Positions 27,115-36,626 are shown, counted from the stretch's first letter. The stretch: 64,000 nt of DNA from Bradyrhizobium sp. Ash2021 (GCF_031202265.1 NZ_CP100604.1:1240001-1304000), one strand, 5' to 3'. Notes: a model not told the origin generated them from the letters alone. Numbers and translations: made by a program.

Positions 27115-27273
27115 ATGACTAATGTTTCGCCCGGCAAGTTCAGCCCCGAATTGGTCGCCCTCATGAAGTCGGCGTTGGACGCCGATCGGGGGTCAAGATT
27201 GGGCTCTGACGCAATCTTGATGACACCTGATCGCGCCGTGAAATCAGATCCCGGAGTCAATTCAGGGACATAG
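27115..27273 (+). CDS. short hypothetical protein, possibly truncated
   Basis: A good ribosome-binding site (AGGAG, 9 bp upstream) precedes an ATG that opens 52 codons. The first 22 residues (MTNVSPGKFSPELVALMKSALD) look like the start of a real small helical protein, but the rest is low-complexity text, suggesting loss of the original 3' end. No function is recognised. Confidence 0.35.
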   Translation: MTNVSPGKFSPELVALMKSALDADRGSRLGSDAILMTPDRAVKSDPGVNSGT

Positions 27274-27537
27274 CATCCGACAGCGCAGCGATTGCCGCCT
27301 TACCGGCGCCCCACACTCTGGAAGTGGTCGCTCCGTCTGACAATCGAGAGTCATTTCAAGGCGATCCGCTTCTGGCGCGACCAGCTATCGCGAGCCGCCA
27401 TCATCAAATCTGAGTCAGAGCCAAGATTGCGTGCCGATTGACAAACACGCCGCCCCGGACTCATCTGCTCCGCAGAACCCCGTGATGGACAAATGGCTCG
27501 GATATCCGAGCCGGCCTATACAACAGGAGATAAGAAT

Positions 27538-27996
27538 ATGACGAACACGACCGCAGCGAATGGCAAAGAGGCCGCCTATCACGGTGTACCAGCGGAAGAC
27601 GACTACGGCTATGCACAGGCGATCAAGATCGGAAACACGATCCATGTGTCCGGCCAGCTCAGCCAGGACGACAAGGGGACCATGATCGCGCCCGCGGCGC
27701 TCGATGAGTCCGGCAAGCCGGCCGACTTCTCGATGATGGCAGAGCAGATGCGGGTGACCTATGCCAACGCTGCAAAGATCCTGGCACATTTCGGGGCCAC
27801 CCTCGACCACGTGGTGGAAGAGACGCTCTATGTCCTCGATGTCGACGAGGCATTTGCGGTCGCGGGCAAGGTGCGCAAAGAAGCCTACGCCAAGGCGCGG
27901 CCTCAGTGCGCCAGCAATCTGATCGGCGTATCCAGGCTGGCCTTTCCTGAGCAGCTCATCGAAATCGTCTTCAAGGCAGTGCTACCTCCAGCATAG
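27538..27996 (+). CDS. RidA/YjgF-family protein
   Basis: The 152-residue protein is a full-length member of the RidA family of imine/enamine deaminases and relatives, which form trimers in the cytoplasm. Recognisable parts are YAQAIKIGNTIHVSGQLSQDDKG, the helix MAEQMRVTYANAAKILAHFGATLDHVVEETLYV and the C-terminal strand LIEIVFKAVLP. The typical Arg occurs in ARPQCASNLIGVSRLA. The ATG at 27538 follows GGAGATAAG and is preferred over an upstream start at 27493. It stands alone. Confidence 0.9.
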   Translation: MTNTTAANGKEAAYHGVPAEDDYGYAQAIKIGNTIHVSGQLSQDDKGTMIAPAALDESGKPADFSMMAEQMRVTYANAAKILAHFGATLDHVVEETLYVLDVDEAFAVAGKVRKEAYAKARPQCASNLIGVSRLAFPEQLIEIVFKAVLPPA

Positions 27997-28012
27997 ACGG
28001 GCGGCAGCACGC

Positions 28013-28180
28013 TTGGGCCTATCCTGGCCTATACCTATCTCTGCCACCCTCAAATTCGGCGAGTCCGGCATCGAGACCGACCTTGCCTACCTCGCCGGAC
28101 TCGTCGCGCTGGCACTGGGCGGCGACAGCGCGCTCTCGGTCGATCGATGGATCCGCCGTCGTGCCGCCCAAACAAGCCCG
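28013..28180 (+). pseudogene. C-terminal fragment of a DoxX-like membrane protein
   Basis: About 55 codons read WPIPISATLKFGESG and LAYLAGLVALALGGDSALSVDRWIRRR, like the last membrane span and tail of DoxX-type proteins. No upstream part is present. The assignment is tentative because only one span is left. Confidence 0.35.
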
Positions 28181-28199
28181 AAACAACCGGACCCGAACA

Positions 28200-28362
28200 A
28201 TTGGCCGCCAAGAGCGTGGTCGGTCTGGTTCGCCCAGCAAACCTTGCGTCGCGCAGGGTGTTGGAACGCGCTGGCTTTCTGCAGGAACGTGAGATCCAGC
28301 TAGATGGCGCTCCCATCCAGATGCTGGTGAGACACTCGGAGCCGACTGCATTCCTGTTCTAG
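28200..28362 (+). pseudogene. C-terminal fragment of a GNAT acetyltransferase
   Basis: The frame reads GLVRPANLASRRVLERAGF followed by a beta-strand end, the typical last motif of GNAT N-acetyltransferases, ending at 28362. The acetyl-CoA-binding loop and the rest of the domain are absent. It overlaps the end of the DoxX-like remnant, showing that fragments were joined by deletion. Confidence 0.6.
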
Positions 28363-28679
28363 GCCCCCGCACTCGCGTTCCGGCGCCGCTCGACACGGGC
28401 CAGTACCTCGACCTGCGCCACTCCTACTGGAGCTATAGAAGGAGGCCCCAAGGTCGGCAGGATCAGATAGGGTTCGATCAGCGCAACACGGCGCAGGCCG
28501 GACGCTTACCAGTCGGGTGCGGAGGGCTGATGAGATATCTTTTTAGGCGGACGCGCGGCTCAACCGCAACGCGATGGTTTGGTCGTAAAAAGTCAGGATG
28601 GCGAAATTCGCAGTCCTGCAAAGACCGTCCAACAGTGTGAACCAAGTGCACCTATGAACAAGGAATGGAGCCGATCACT
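28363..28679. other. intergenic stretch, no supported gene
   Basis: Possible coding-like text on the minus strand is short and unassigned. The last 30 bp supply the start region of the next gene. Confidence 0.4.
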
Positions 28680-29105
28680 ATGCGCAGAATTGTCCTAGCA
28701 ATTACGTTGGCTGTCTGGTCGATGGCGCCAGCGTTCGCCCAGAAAACCGAGATTGAGACAGCAAACGCAAAATGGATCGAGTTCTTCACCAAGGGGGATT
28801 TCGCCGGCGTTGCGTCGCTCTATACCGATGACGCGACTGCGTTCCCGCCGGGCTCGCCGATGGTGCGGGGGAATACCGCGATTGGAGCAATGTGGAAAGG
28901 GATGGCGGAACAAGTCACCGATCCGAAACTCACAACGTTAGACGTTAAGCCGCTCGGCTCCTCCGCAGCGCGAGAGATCGGGACCTTCAGTCTCAAAACG
29001 AAGGGACCGACGCCGCAGGAAGTAACGGGGAAGTATCTCGTTGTGTGGGAGAAAGTCGGCAGTGACTGGAAGCTCGCGGCCGACATCTGGAACGACGGGA
29101 AATAA
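28680..29105 (+). CDS. exported SnoaL/DUF4440-type NTF2-fold protein
   Basis: The 141-residue protein has a signal peptide (RRIVLAITLAVWSMAPAFAQ) and one NTF2-like domain of the SnoaL/DUF4440 type: WIEFFTKGDFAGVASLYTDDATAFPPGSP, VRGNTAIGAMWKGM and YLVVWEKVGSDWKLAADIWN. Such small cone-shaped domains bind ligands or act as isomerases; exported members are mostly uncharacterised. The start at 28680 places the signal peptide at the N-terminus. It has no operon partner. Confidence 0.85.
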   Translation: MRRIVLAITLAVWSMAPAFAQKTEIETANAKWIEFFTKGDFAGVASLYTDDATAFPPGSPMVRGNTAIGAMWKGMAEQVTDPKLTTLDVKPLGSSAAREIGTFSLKTKGPTPQEVTGKYLVVWEKVGSDWKLAADIWNDGK

Positions 29106-29354
29106 TCGACGCGCGTTTGTGCCCGCTCTCCGGCGCCGGCCAGGTCGACCTAAGCGTTCATCCGTGACAGCGGCAAATTCGCCGTTGGCCGCCCCCGCGG
29201 TCCTACTGGGGTGTCGTTACTAAAGGCCCGGCACGAACTCATCGTCACGCGCCGGGAGAGCGTCCTTTTATCTTCGGTGAGCTCTCGGGCAGTGAAGCGC
29301 AAATAAAGCGCGCAGCAGCTTAACCTGATTTCTGGCCGCCTGATAAAAGGAAGA

Positions 29355-29816
29355 TTAAGTCGCGCATCGAGTTGAGATGACGCCTGAGGCTAGAAATTTC
29401 GCGATGGCATCCTGTTGGCGGCACGTTTTGGTTTCAGAAATAGCTTGCGAGCGACGGACGCCGTAGCCATTCTTTGCCAGCTTGTTCTTGGGGCGAGGCC
29501 TAGGAAGCAGAATTCCAATCGAGGCCTGCCGCTCCTGTCTACCGACATCTATACGAAGCTCGGGCTTGATCGGTTGTAGTAGAGCCGCGTTGGACGCGAT
29601 CGATATGCGGGGTAAAGTGTCAGCAGAATGAAGAGTGTAGACCGCTGCGAATTTGTCCGTTTTCGTCAGTGTGTCACGCCATGGGCTAGTTCCGCTCATC
29701 GTTTGCTCATCCGCCGCTGCAACGGGCTCAGGCATCGGAGCGGATACGACACGTGAAGCGACAAATCCACCGGATGCAGCGAGGCATAAGCTCGCGAGCC
29801 AAACTGTTCTGATCAA
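29355..29816 (-). CDS. hypothetical exported protein
   Basis: This 153-residue frame begins with a plausible signal peptide (MIRTVWLASLCLAASGGFVASRVVSA). The mature part is basic and Ser/Arg-rich without a recognisable domain. A good start and a leader support a gene, but the C-terminal half reads like non-coding sequence, so it may have been altered. It is divergent from the Sel1-repeat gene. Confidence 0.5.
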   Translation of the reverse strand: MIRTVWLASLCLAASGGFVASRVVSAPMPEPVAAADEQTMSGTSPWRDTLTKTDKFAAVYTLHSADTLPRISIASNAALLQPIKPELRIDVGRQERQASIGILLPRPRPKNKLAKNGYGVRRSQAISETKTCRQQDAIAKFLASGVISTRCAT

Positions 29817-30216
29817 TCTCGACCCCCAATTTCGAGCGCCTCAAGTTGCTACAATCACCATCATCGCAAACTCCGGCCGGCGGCCTCAATTAATCTTAAT
29901 AATTAATTACTCACAAGCCGTGAGGTCTCTTTCGCGGTCGGCTTCTGCGATCGTAGTTAATCGCTGCGCGAAAATTCGAATTGCGTCGTGCGGCATAGGA
30001 CACGGGTGTGGCCATAGGGTTTCGGAGGTCAAGCTTTAGCGGTCGCACCTCCACGTGGAAAGTGAGGCCCCGTCACCTATGTCAGCAGCTCATTGTTCCG
30101 AGCCTTCGCCCTGTTTAAGGAGGCCCGATTGCGTACATTTTTATACAATACCTCAAAATAGTTGCAGCAATTCAACGTTACATTGCATGCCGATGCTGGG
30201 CATGAGGAACGGAGCA
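29817..30216. other. AT-rich divergent intergenic region
   Basis: This region holds no supported gene. It contains an AT-rich inverted repeat near 29886-29910 (aattaat/attaatt arms). Promoters for both flanking genes probably lie here. Confidence 0.4.
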
Positions 30217-31953
30217 ATGATGCGGCGATTGCTAACGATGCTGGCGGCATCGGTCTTTCTGATGACCGTGGCAGGAGTTGCTGCCGCAGGACCATCGGAG
30301 GATGAAGCCCTAGCCTACTCGGCCTATGGACGCGCCGACTACGCGACAGCCCTGCGACTTTTTCGCACGCTGGCCGCACAAGGCCGCGCCTACGCTCAAT
30401 ACAATCTGGGCGTCATGTACCGCGACGGTCAGGGCGTTCCGCAGAACTACGCTGAAGCTCTGAAGTTGCTTCGTCTCGCCGCCGAAGAAGGCCGCGGTGA
30501 TTCGCAGAATGACCTTGGACTGATGTACAACCTTGGCAAGGGAGTGCGGCAAGACTACGTGGAGGCTGTGACATGGTATCGGCGCGCCGCCGAGCAAGGC
30601 CGTGCCTACGCGCAGTACAATCTCGGCCTCATGTACGATAGTGGAACGGGCGTGCCGAAGGACTATGTCCTGGCGTACAGGTGGTACAGTTTGTCAGCTG
30701 CTCAAGGTGACAAAGATGCGTTAGCAAATCGAGACGCAGTCGCCCACCTCATGACCTCTGCTCAGATCGCTGAGGCGCAAGAGCGGGTGCGCGATCGGAA
30801 CCCTCAATCACCATCACTGCGCGCTCCTCAAGAAGATAAAGTCGCTAGCGCCGCGAGTTATTTGCTACTCGGTGCCTTGTTCGTTATTCCGATATGGCTG
30901 GTCATTCGTCAACTCAATGCGCCGCTGCCGACGTTCAATACGGAGTTGATGAAGCCTGACAAAATCAAAGACGATCAAATCATAGACGCCGACTTGATTG
31001 TGCCTGCGGCAGCAAAAATGAACAGGGCTAACATTCGCGCACTCAAGGGCATTGGCGGTGTGTTAGCCGGGGTAGTGTTTTTTGCTGCGCTCGTATGTTT
31101 AACGGCCTTGTGGATCATGGGCCTCGCTTGGGTCTCCACAAACGTCGCCGGCTATGTGTCCGCCGTCTCCCGAATTGTATTTGTAGTTTGTGCCGTTATT
31201 CTTCTACCGCTTGCGTTATTTAGCGCGACACGAAGAATATCGGCATACGGCTTCTTCGTATCGTCTATCGTTTTGGCCCTCGCGACGTGGATTTTTGGCT
31301 TCTTGGTAACGCTCCATTATTGGGACGCATTTGGTGTCTTTGTCGGAATTGTCATGTTGGGTGTAGGTGTCGTTCCGATAGGAATGTTGGCCGCAGCATT
31401 GCATGCAGATTGGTTTAATGTTGGACAGCTTGCTCTTTGTTTGGTTATTACGTTTGGCGCCCGGATGTTCGCAGCTATGCTGGCAACAAAGATTGATCGC
31501 GATGAAGCCGCCCAGCCTGCTGGACGGGCCAACAACGAGGCTATGGACCCGGAGCTGAATGCGCCTAAGCAAGAGCTTCTTTCAAAATTCGCTGAGGACG
31601 CTGCGGATTTCTGGATAATGTTCCGCCGAAAAGTCTGGCTTAAAGTCGGCGAGCACTGCGCCGCCGAACCGATCAAGTCGGATGCAAAGAGTATTCGTCG
31701 ACGTGGAGATATTACGGAACAGCTCGAACCAAAGTATTTTATTGCCTCCGGCATCATCCTTGCCGTCGCGGGCTTCTTGTTGCTGGACAGATGGGGAGTA
31801 GTTTGGGGCTTCTGGGGCAATTTGATGGTCGGCAAAACTTTAGGCATACCGTTTCGCTACGTGTTGCTTTGCTCACTAGCTTCAATCTCGTGGGGTCTTT
31901 GTCGTCACTGGGCGACCAGTCGATCACACCAGCATCAAGCCACCGATTCTTGA
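30217..31953 (+). CDS. Sel1-repeat protein with C-terminal polytopic membrane domain
   Basis: The 578-residue protein begins with a signal-like segment (LLTMLAASVFLMTVAGVAAAG). Residues about 30-170 form three to four Sel1/TPR-like repeats (AQYNLGVMYRDGQGVPQNYAEAL and relatives), which bind partner proteins. From residue about 205 on there are seven or more membrane segments with a loop of about 100 charged residues before the last two. Sel1 repeats fused to a multi-span membrane domain are unusual. The start at 30217 follows GAGGAACGGAG; an upstream frame to 30055 is unlikely. The function is unknown, perhaps envelope signalling or assembly. Confidence 0.8.
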   Translation: MMRRLLTMLAASVFLMTVAGVAAAGPSEDEALAYSAYGRADYATALRLFRTLAAQGRAYAQYNLGVMYRDGQGVPQNYAEALKLLRLAAEEGRGDSQNDLGLMYNLGKGVRQDYVEAVTWYRRAAEQGRAYAQYNLGLMYDSGTGVPKDYVLAYRWYSLSAAQGDKDALANRDAVAHLMTSAQIAEAQERVRDRNPQSPSLRAPQEDKVASAASYLLLGALFVIPIWLVIRQLNAPLPTFNTELMKPDKIKDDQIIDADLIVPAAAKMNRANIRALKGIGGVLAGVVFFAALVCLTALWIMGLAWVSTNVAGYVSAVSRIVFVVCAVILLPLALFSATRRISAYGFFVSSIVLALATWIFGFLVTLHYWDAFGVFVGIVMLGVGVVPIGMLAAALHADWFNVGQLALCLVITFGARMFAAMLATKIDRDEAAQPAGRANNEAMDPELNAPKQELLSKFAEDAADFWIMFRRKVWLKVGEHCAAEPIKSDAKSIRRRGDITEQLEPKYFIASGIILAVAGFLLLDRWGVVWGFWGNLMVGKTLGIPFRYVLLCSLASISWGLCRHWATSRSHQHQATDS

Positions 31954-32291
31954 TTAGGTAGCTTGGATTTGCAGCGATCATCGCGGCAGTATCCACGAAC
32001 CTGCTCCTTGTAGCCCCCGCGGGTTAGGTCGCGGACACGCACAGCGGTCCAACCGAACTCAGACATCAACTGGGCGAGACGACGGTAGACACCGGCCGTC
32101 CGACCGCGTTGCGGCACCTCAAGCAGGTCCAACACTGTCTGAGTGCTCACACGTTCCAGACCGTCGAAGTCAACTTTGCCTTGCACGCGCTCCAGCCGTA
32201 GGCGCCAGGGGTCGGCGACCTGTGGTACGGCTTCAGCTTCGGCGGCTCTCAGTTTCGCTAGGAACGACACCTTGATACCCTCTCTAATCAC
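31935..32291 (-). CDS. hypothetical protein linked to P4-like primase
   Basis: The 118-residue protein has a helical middle (STQTVLDLLEVPQRGRTAGVYRRLAQLMSEFGWTAVRVRD) like the winged-helix tail found with phage and plasmid primases, followed by a basic end (GYKEQVRGYCR). It lies 190 bp downstream of the primase-helicase gene on the same strand and is probably its replication or DNA-binding partner. It overlaps the last codons of the Sel1-repeat gene convergently. Confidence 0.65.
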   Translation of the reverse strand: MIREGIKVSFLAKLRAAEAEAVPQVADPWRLRLERVQGKVDFDGLERVSTQTVLDLLEVPQRGRTAGVYRRLAQLMSEFGWTAVRVRDLTRGGYKEQVRGYCRDDRCKSKLPNQESVA

Positions 32292-32482
32292 AACAGTTCA
32301 TCGTCGGCTCAGCAGGAAAAGTCCGTCTCGCGACGTTTCCGCTCAAGATATTAAAAATGCGCAAAAACTGACGGGCGGTTCACGCCACATAAGGGGAGCG
32401 AGTGGCGCTAGTGGCGGTTCAGTGCCGATTTCATAAAATTTCCCATATGAGAGTTATCTGAAAAAGTCTGCAAAAATGGCCT

Positions 32483-34075
32483 TTAAGCGCCACTACCGCC
32501 ACTATCCTCATGGGCATGCCGGCCGTTGTCGGATGGGCCAGTAGCCAAATCGGGCGAATCCGATGATAAGCCGTCAGTGCCGGGTGCCGGACGAATGCCG
32601 TCATCGTAAATCGTGCTGCCGTCGTCGAGGGTGCCGAGCGGACCTGATCCACTTCCGGCTGGCGTGCCCGTCGATTTCAGGCGCAAGCCGACGATCATTC
32701 TCGTTCCGCCGGTGCCTTTCGCAGCAGTGAAGCCCCGATCGCTCAGGTGCCGACGGAATCTTGGTTTCTTCAGCGACCAACCGACCTCTTCGTTCGCCCA
32801 CCAGGTATAGTCCCCATACGCCAGATTGGTCGGGGTCGCCGCATGGTGATCCAAATCGCAGCGGTCCGCGATCCACTGACCTATAACGTCCATGTCCTCG
32901 CGATATTCCTGCGTTGAGGCGAGTACCGACTTTGGCGGATTGAGTCCCTCCTTGAGATAGGCTGCCAGTCCTGCGAGCGCCCAGTTCAAGATGCCCGATA
33001 GCTCGGGTAATAGCAGGCGCTCACGGAAATCCTTTTGAACTGAATTTGCGTCGATCGCGATGGTGAACGGGATCAGGTGGACGCGCCGCCAAATGCCTTC
33101 ATCCGTGCCGCGGATGATCGGTTTGTGGTTGGTGGTCAAGAATGTCTTGTGTGTCGGGAAGAAATCAAAGAGATGGCCGTACAGAGGCCTTGCTGAGAGC
33201 ATGTCCTGGCTTGTAATGAACTTCACACGCGCTTCGTTGAGCTGATCATTTTCGGCAGTTTCATTGACAGCGACAAATCGTTTACCTTTTAGACGAGCGA
33301 CCTCTTCCGTCGCGCCCCCGGGTACTTTGCGTTCGATTAATAAAGTGGCATCGGCGGCGAGAGCATAGGTTCCAAGCAATGAGTGCAAGGTTTCACGGAA
33401 AGTAGATTTTCCGTTCCGGCCCGTTCCGTAAGGCATAAACATTACCTCTTCTCTGACCGACCCCGTCAACAGATAGCCGGCGACGCGTTGGAGGTATGCT
33501 TGCAGTTCGCTATCGTTGCCAGTGACTGTCTTGAGAAACTCGTTCCAGTTGGGGCAATCCGCGCTCGCGTCAAACGGAACGCTGGTACACTTCGTAATCA
33601 GATCGTCGCGGCGTGGTGTACGAAACGATCCGAGCCGCAGATCGATGACGCCGTTTTGGACTCCAAGCAGCCACGGGTCGGCATCCAGCCTGTCCGCTGA
33701 GATTGTCACGCCATCTTCGGATTGGGCTAAACTCACCATAGCCCTGAGCCGGGGCTCAGATTGACTCCGCATTGAATGCTTGAGCAACTGGTCTCGATCC
33801 GCCTGATTATTGAGGGTAAGCGCGTGCGCAAGCATGGCCAGAATCGTCTCTTCGCCAAGACGCATGACTGCGCCGTCTCGATCGATTTCCCATCGACCCG
33901 CCGCGTCGTTCCATATGAGCCAAGTACCCCATTCGGCAATGAACCGAATATTTGCACCGTGACGACTTACGAGACGGCGGGCGTTTCCTAAGTCAGTGCA
34001 GAAATCGCTTACGAGACCGAGGACTGGGGTCCGCGACAATGGGCCGGTTTTATTGGCAGTAATATTGTTCATCAT
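32483..34075 (-). CDS. P4-family phage/plasmid primase-helicase (D5-like)
   Basis: The 530-residue protein carries the D5_N region (LGVQNGVIDLRLGSFRTPRRDDLITK) and an SF3 helicase with Walker A GTGRNGKST at about 217-225, an acidic Walker B region (KRFVAVNETAEND) and SF3 motif C with FLTTNHKPII. It would unwind and help prime satellite or plasmid DNA during replication. The start at 34075 follows a strong GGGAGG site and replaces a longer GTG frame. The N-terminal primase active site is not obvious, so it may be helicase only. It is the core gene of the satellite remnant. Confidence 0.9.
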   Translation of the reverse strand: MMNNITANKTGPLSRTPVLGLVSDFCTDLGNARRLVSRHGANIRFIAEWGTWLIWNDAAGRWEIDRDGAVMRLGEETILAMLAHALTLNNQADRDQLLKHSMRSQSEPRLRAMVSLAQSEDGVTISADRLDADPWLLGVQNGVIDLRLGSFRTPRRDDLITKCTSVPFDASADCPNWNEFLKTVTGNDSELQAYLQRVAGYLLTGSVREEVMFMPYGTGRNGKSTFRETLHSLLGTYALAADATLLIERKVPGGATEEVARLKGKRFVAVNETAENDQLNEARVKFITSQDMLSARPLYGHLFDFFPTHKTFLTTNHKPIIRGTDEGIWRRVHLIPFTIAIDANSVQKDFRERLLLPELSGILNWALAGLAAYLKEGLNPPKSVLASTQEYREDMDVIGQWIADRCDLDHHAATPTNLAYGDYTWWANEEVGWSLKKPRFRRHLSDRGFTAAKGTGGTRMIVGLRLKSTGTPAGSGSGPLGTLDDGSTIYDDGIRPAPGTDGLSSDSPDLATGPSDNGRHAHEDSGGSGA

Positions 34076-34083
34076 TGCCTCCC

Positions 34084-34458
34084 TTAGCGTCGCGCCTTGA
34101 AGGCTGTCCACTTTGCAGTTCTGTGGGCCGTCCACCACGCGTCGTCCGAAGGCAACGCGGCGAACAGAGCGATTAGCTGTTTCTCTTCATCGACAGTTGG
34201 CCGTCCAGTGGGTGGAACGTTGGCGAGCGCCCTCTGCAATTCCTGGAAGTCTTTGTCGAATATCTGGATGCCGTAGCACGGGCCAGGCGAGCGAAGCAGC
34301 TCATCCTGTTCCTGCTTCCACTTATGCGCTAGAGACAACTCAACCCTGAGTAAAATCCCATGGGCAATCGGCCAGGGAAATTTGGCGAGAAGATTAACGG
34401 CGCGATCCTCTGCTATCGCTGACTGCTCGGCATAGGATGATTCGGTTGAGCGGTTCAT
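34084..34458 (-). CDS. hypothetical protein of the satellite region
   Basis: The 124-residue protein is helical and charged, with no recognised domain. The start at 34458 overlaps the upstream regulator stop as ATGA, and its own stop is 8 bp before the primase-helicase start, so the three genes form one operon. The position suggests a replication accessory role; this is inference. Confidence 0.65.
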   Translation of the reverse strand: MNRSTESSYAEQSAIAEDRAVNLLAKFPWPIAHGILLRVELSLAHKWKQEQDELLRSPGPCYGIQIFDKDFQELQRALANVPPTGRPTVDEEKQLIALFAALPSDDAWWTAHRTAKWTAFKARR

Positions 34459-34664
34459 GACATTGACTCCCTCGCGCCTTCCGCTGATTTGGCGCGCGGT
34501 AGCGATTCCAGACACCTCTGCAGGTCCTGGGCGAGGATTAGTGTGCGCCGTCCGCACTTGCGGGCGGTGAGCTGACCGGAGTTAATCATCTCGTAAATTG
34601 AGGTGCGACCAATGCCGGAGCGGGCGCTGGCTTCCGCGATGCTGTGGGCTAATACTGGTTCCAT
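34455..34664 (-). CDS. excisionase/AlpA-like helix-turn-helix protein
   Basis: The 69-residue protein is one helix-turn-helix domain of the excisionase type (AHSIAEASARSGIGRTSIYEMINSGQLTARKCGRRTLI), as found in satellite phages and integrative elements. It would bind DNA near the attachment site or regulate the element's operon. The start at 34664 fits the domain; the longer frame adds non-homologous text. It overlaps the next gene by 4 bp. Confidence 0.82.
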   Translation of the reverse strand: MEPVLAHSIAEASARSGIGRTSIYEMINSGQLTARKCGRRTLILAQDLQRCLESLPRAKSAEGARESMS

Positions 34665-34759
34665 TGTGTATCTCCGTTGCCGGTCGGGGTAGTCCCGACG
34701 TGTGCAGGCGAAGATGCAAGAAATTCCTCTCAGCTCGAAAATAAACCAACGACCAACAG

Positions 34760-35299
34760 TCACCCGGATTTCTTGGGTGGTTTACCGCGCTGGCGTCTCA
34801 GGTGCGTCGGTAGCATTCTATGCGCCGTTTCAGCTTCGCGCTTCTTGCAAGGAAGGTCCTTCATGCAGCGGCGCACCATGTCCTCAAGCTTTCCCAACTG
34901 ACCGGTGGTACCGAGCAGACGATTGGCTTCCGTTTCCATCCATTCTCTGGCGGAGATGGGTGGTGGTTTTGGAAATGCCCGTTCGATCTCGCCCTCATCA
35001 AACTCGATCGCCTCCCAACGTGGACCCTCGTAGGGTCTTTGAGGAACTGATGAGGTCATGTCACCGTGGACCCCGACTGAAACTGGAAGGCCAGGGATGC
35101 GAAACTGGCTGGTCGGTATCTGCTCCGGCAAGCCGTGAGGCCGCGGTCTGCCCCACGCTTGCACCTCGCCAGAGGCGATCTCTTTCGCAAGACTCTTTTG
35201 TGCCTCGTTTATGTGTGGTCCCATGTCGGACGTCCACTGTCCCAATTCCAGTGGTTGTTGCCGAATGATCCAAGCCAAAGCTTGAGCCGCTGTTCGCAT
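34760..35299 (-). CDS. hypothetical protein of the satellite region
   Basis: The 179-residue protein is mostly hydrophilic (MRTAAQALAWIIRQQPLELGQ, then a Pro-rich middle and a basic C-terminal tail HLRRQRGKPPKKSG). No domain is recognised. It precedes the excisionase-like gene on the same strand with about 95 bp between. Its coding regularity and placement in the satellite operon support a real gene. Confidence 0.6.
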   Translation of the reverse strand: MRTAAQALAWIIRQQPLELGQWTSDMGPHINEAQKSLAKEIASGEVQAWGRPRPHGLPEQIPTSQFRIPGLPVSVGVHGDMTSSVPQRPYEGPRWEAIEFDEGEIERAFPKPPPISAREWMETEANRLLGTTGQLGKLEDMVRRCMKDLPCKKREAETAHRMLPTHLRRQRGKPPKKSG

Positions 35300-35446
35300 T
35301 GACGTTGCTCGTCGCACAAACAACTCTTGCCCTGTCGAGCTTTGTGCGAATAGGAGGGCCACGTGAGATACAATCGACGAGAGAAAACTGGCGGACAACA
35401 GTCACAAGTCGGTCTATCCGCTCCGAAAGCCGCAGAACCGAGCACG

Positions 35447-35629
35447 ATGCCATTCGCCCAGCGGCTCACCTGCACGATTGACGATGCATGCGAAGTGACC
35501 GGCTTGGGACGCACGAAGCTTTACGAGTTGATAGGAGCTGGCCGTATCATCACGACAACGATCGGACGTCGGCGATTAGTAGTGGTGCGCTCACTTCTGG
35601 CGCTCCTTGACCCCAACATGTCGAACTAA
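35447..35629 (+). CDS. helix-turn-helix DNA-binding protein, excisionase-like
   Basis: The product is about 60 residues if the ATG at 35447 is used (an earlier start at 35363 gives 88). The core RLTCTIDDACEVTGLGRTKLYELIGAGRIITTTIGRRRLV is an excisionase-type winged-helix unit, related to the one at 34455-34664 but on the opposite strand. Such small regulators often sit beside integrase genes, as here. It could control integration or excision. Confidence 0.8.
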   Translation: MPFAQRLTCTIDDACEVTGLGRTKLYELIGAGRIITTTIGRRRLVVVRSLLALLDPNMSN

Positions 35630-35676
35630 TGGATGTGCGACTTAAGGGAACAACCCCACTTTGAACGCGCTTTTCC

Positions 35677-36168
35677 TCAGACACTCATTTTGATGACACG
35701 ACCGTGCTCACTTAGCCGGTCGAGCTCGTCCGCCCACCACCGCATCATCCGCACGCGCTCCAGCCAAAATTCGGCGGCATGGATATAGGCGCCACGGATT
35801 TCATTCGGCTCCTAATGCGCAAGTTGACGTTCGATCGCATCCGGTTGCCACTTGCCGCTTTCGTTCAGGAGCGTTGACGCGGTGGATCGCAGGCGATGAA
35901 TGGTCAATTCGATCTGGTCGTATCCGAGACGGCGCAGCGCTGCGTTAAGGGTGTTGTCACTGATTGGGCGATGCCAGGATCTCACCGACGGGAAGAGATA
36001 TCTCGATCCGCCAGTGATTTCCTGGAGCTCGCGAAGAATGGTGAGAGCTTGAGACGCCAGCGGCACCCGGTGTGGCCGTCTCATCTTCAACTTTTTGGCG
36101 GGTATGCGCCATTCCCCGTCAGCCGGGCTGAACTCGGTACATTCCGCCTGTCGCAACTCCAGCAGCAG
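35677..36168 (-). pseudogene. tyrosine integrase remnant with internal amber codon
   Basis: The minus strand reads the C-terminal half of a P4-type integrase (LRQAECTEFSPADGEWR, RVPLASQALTILRELQE, RLRSTASTLLNESG, RQLAH), then TAG at 35812-35814, then continues in frame with EPNEIRGAYIHAAEFWLERVRMM to a stop at 35677. The catalytic HxLR motif remains, but the N-terminal domain is missing beyond 36168. Probably inactive after truncation and a CAG-to-TAG type change. Confidence 0.8.
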
Positions 36169-36626
36169 GCCATGCAGGAGCGCATGGCGCAGATCGTCGG
36201 CGCCGAGAACTACAACCGGTTGTTTGCGGGCGTCGTGTTCGGCGAGGTCGCCGACAAGCTCCTTTATGCGTTTGCGCCGATCGACGTGCAGCCAACGCTG
36301 TTTGGTAAATGGGCTGCCGTCCGCGAATGGGACGGATTGGACGTGCAGGGACCGTTCGCATTGAAGCGCATCCGACTCGTGGTAAGGCTGATCTCGCCTT
36401 AGTCTTGAAGTGGGCCGAAAAGCAAAGGCGCGGGTACCGCTAGAGGGGGGAACGGGGGCGCGCACCAAACATGAACCACTCGGCTTGGCGATGTCCGAGC
36501 TACACCACGGGCGACGAGAGGACCATCTAATGTGGTACGACGGGTTACCAGGAAACTCGTGGTCGAGCCTCTGGTCTGGTTACGTGAGGTGCGGGGGGGG
36601 GATGCCACGGTATTCGCAAGATTGAC

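Noticed and set aside
29886..29910. AT-rich inverted repeat in the divergent intergenic region
   Set aside because: Arms of only seven A/T-only bases are expected by chance in such DNA; no known operator matches.
35896..36402. 168-codon plus-strand frame opposite the integrase remnant
   Set aside because: The middle (QERMAQIVGAENYNRLFAGVVF) looks coding-like but has no start, no recognised family and is antisense over both ends.
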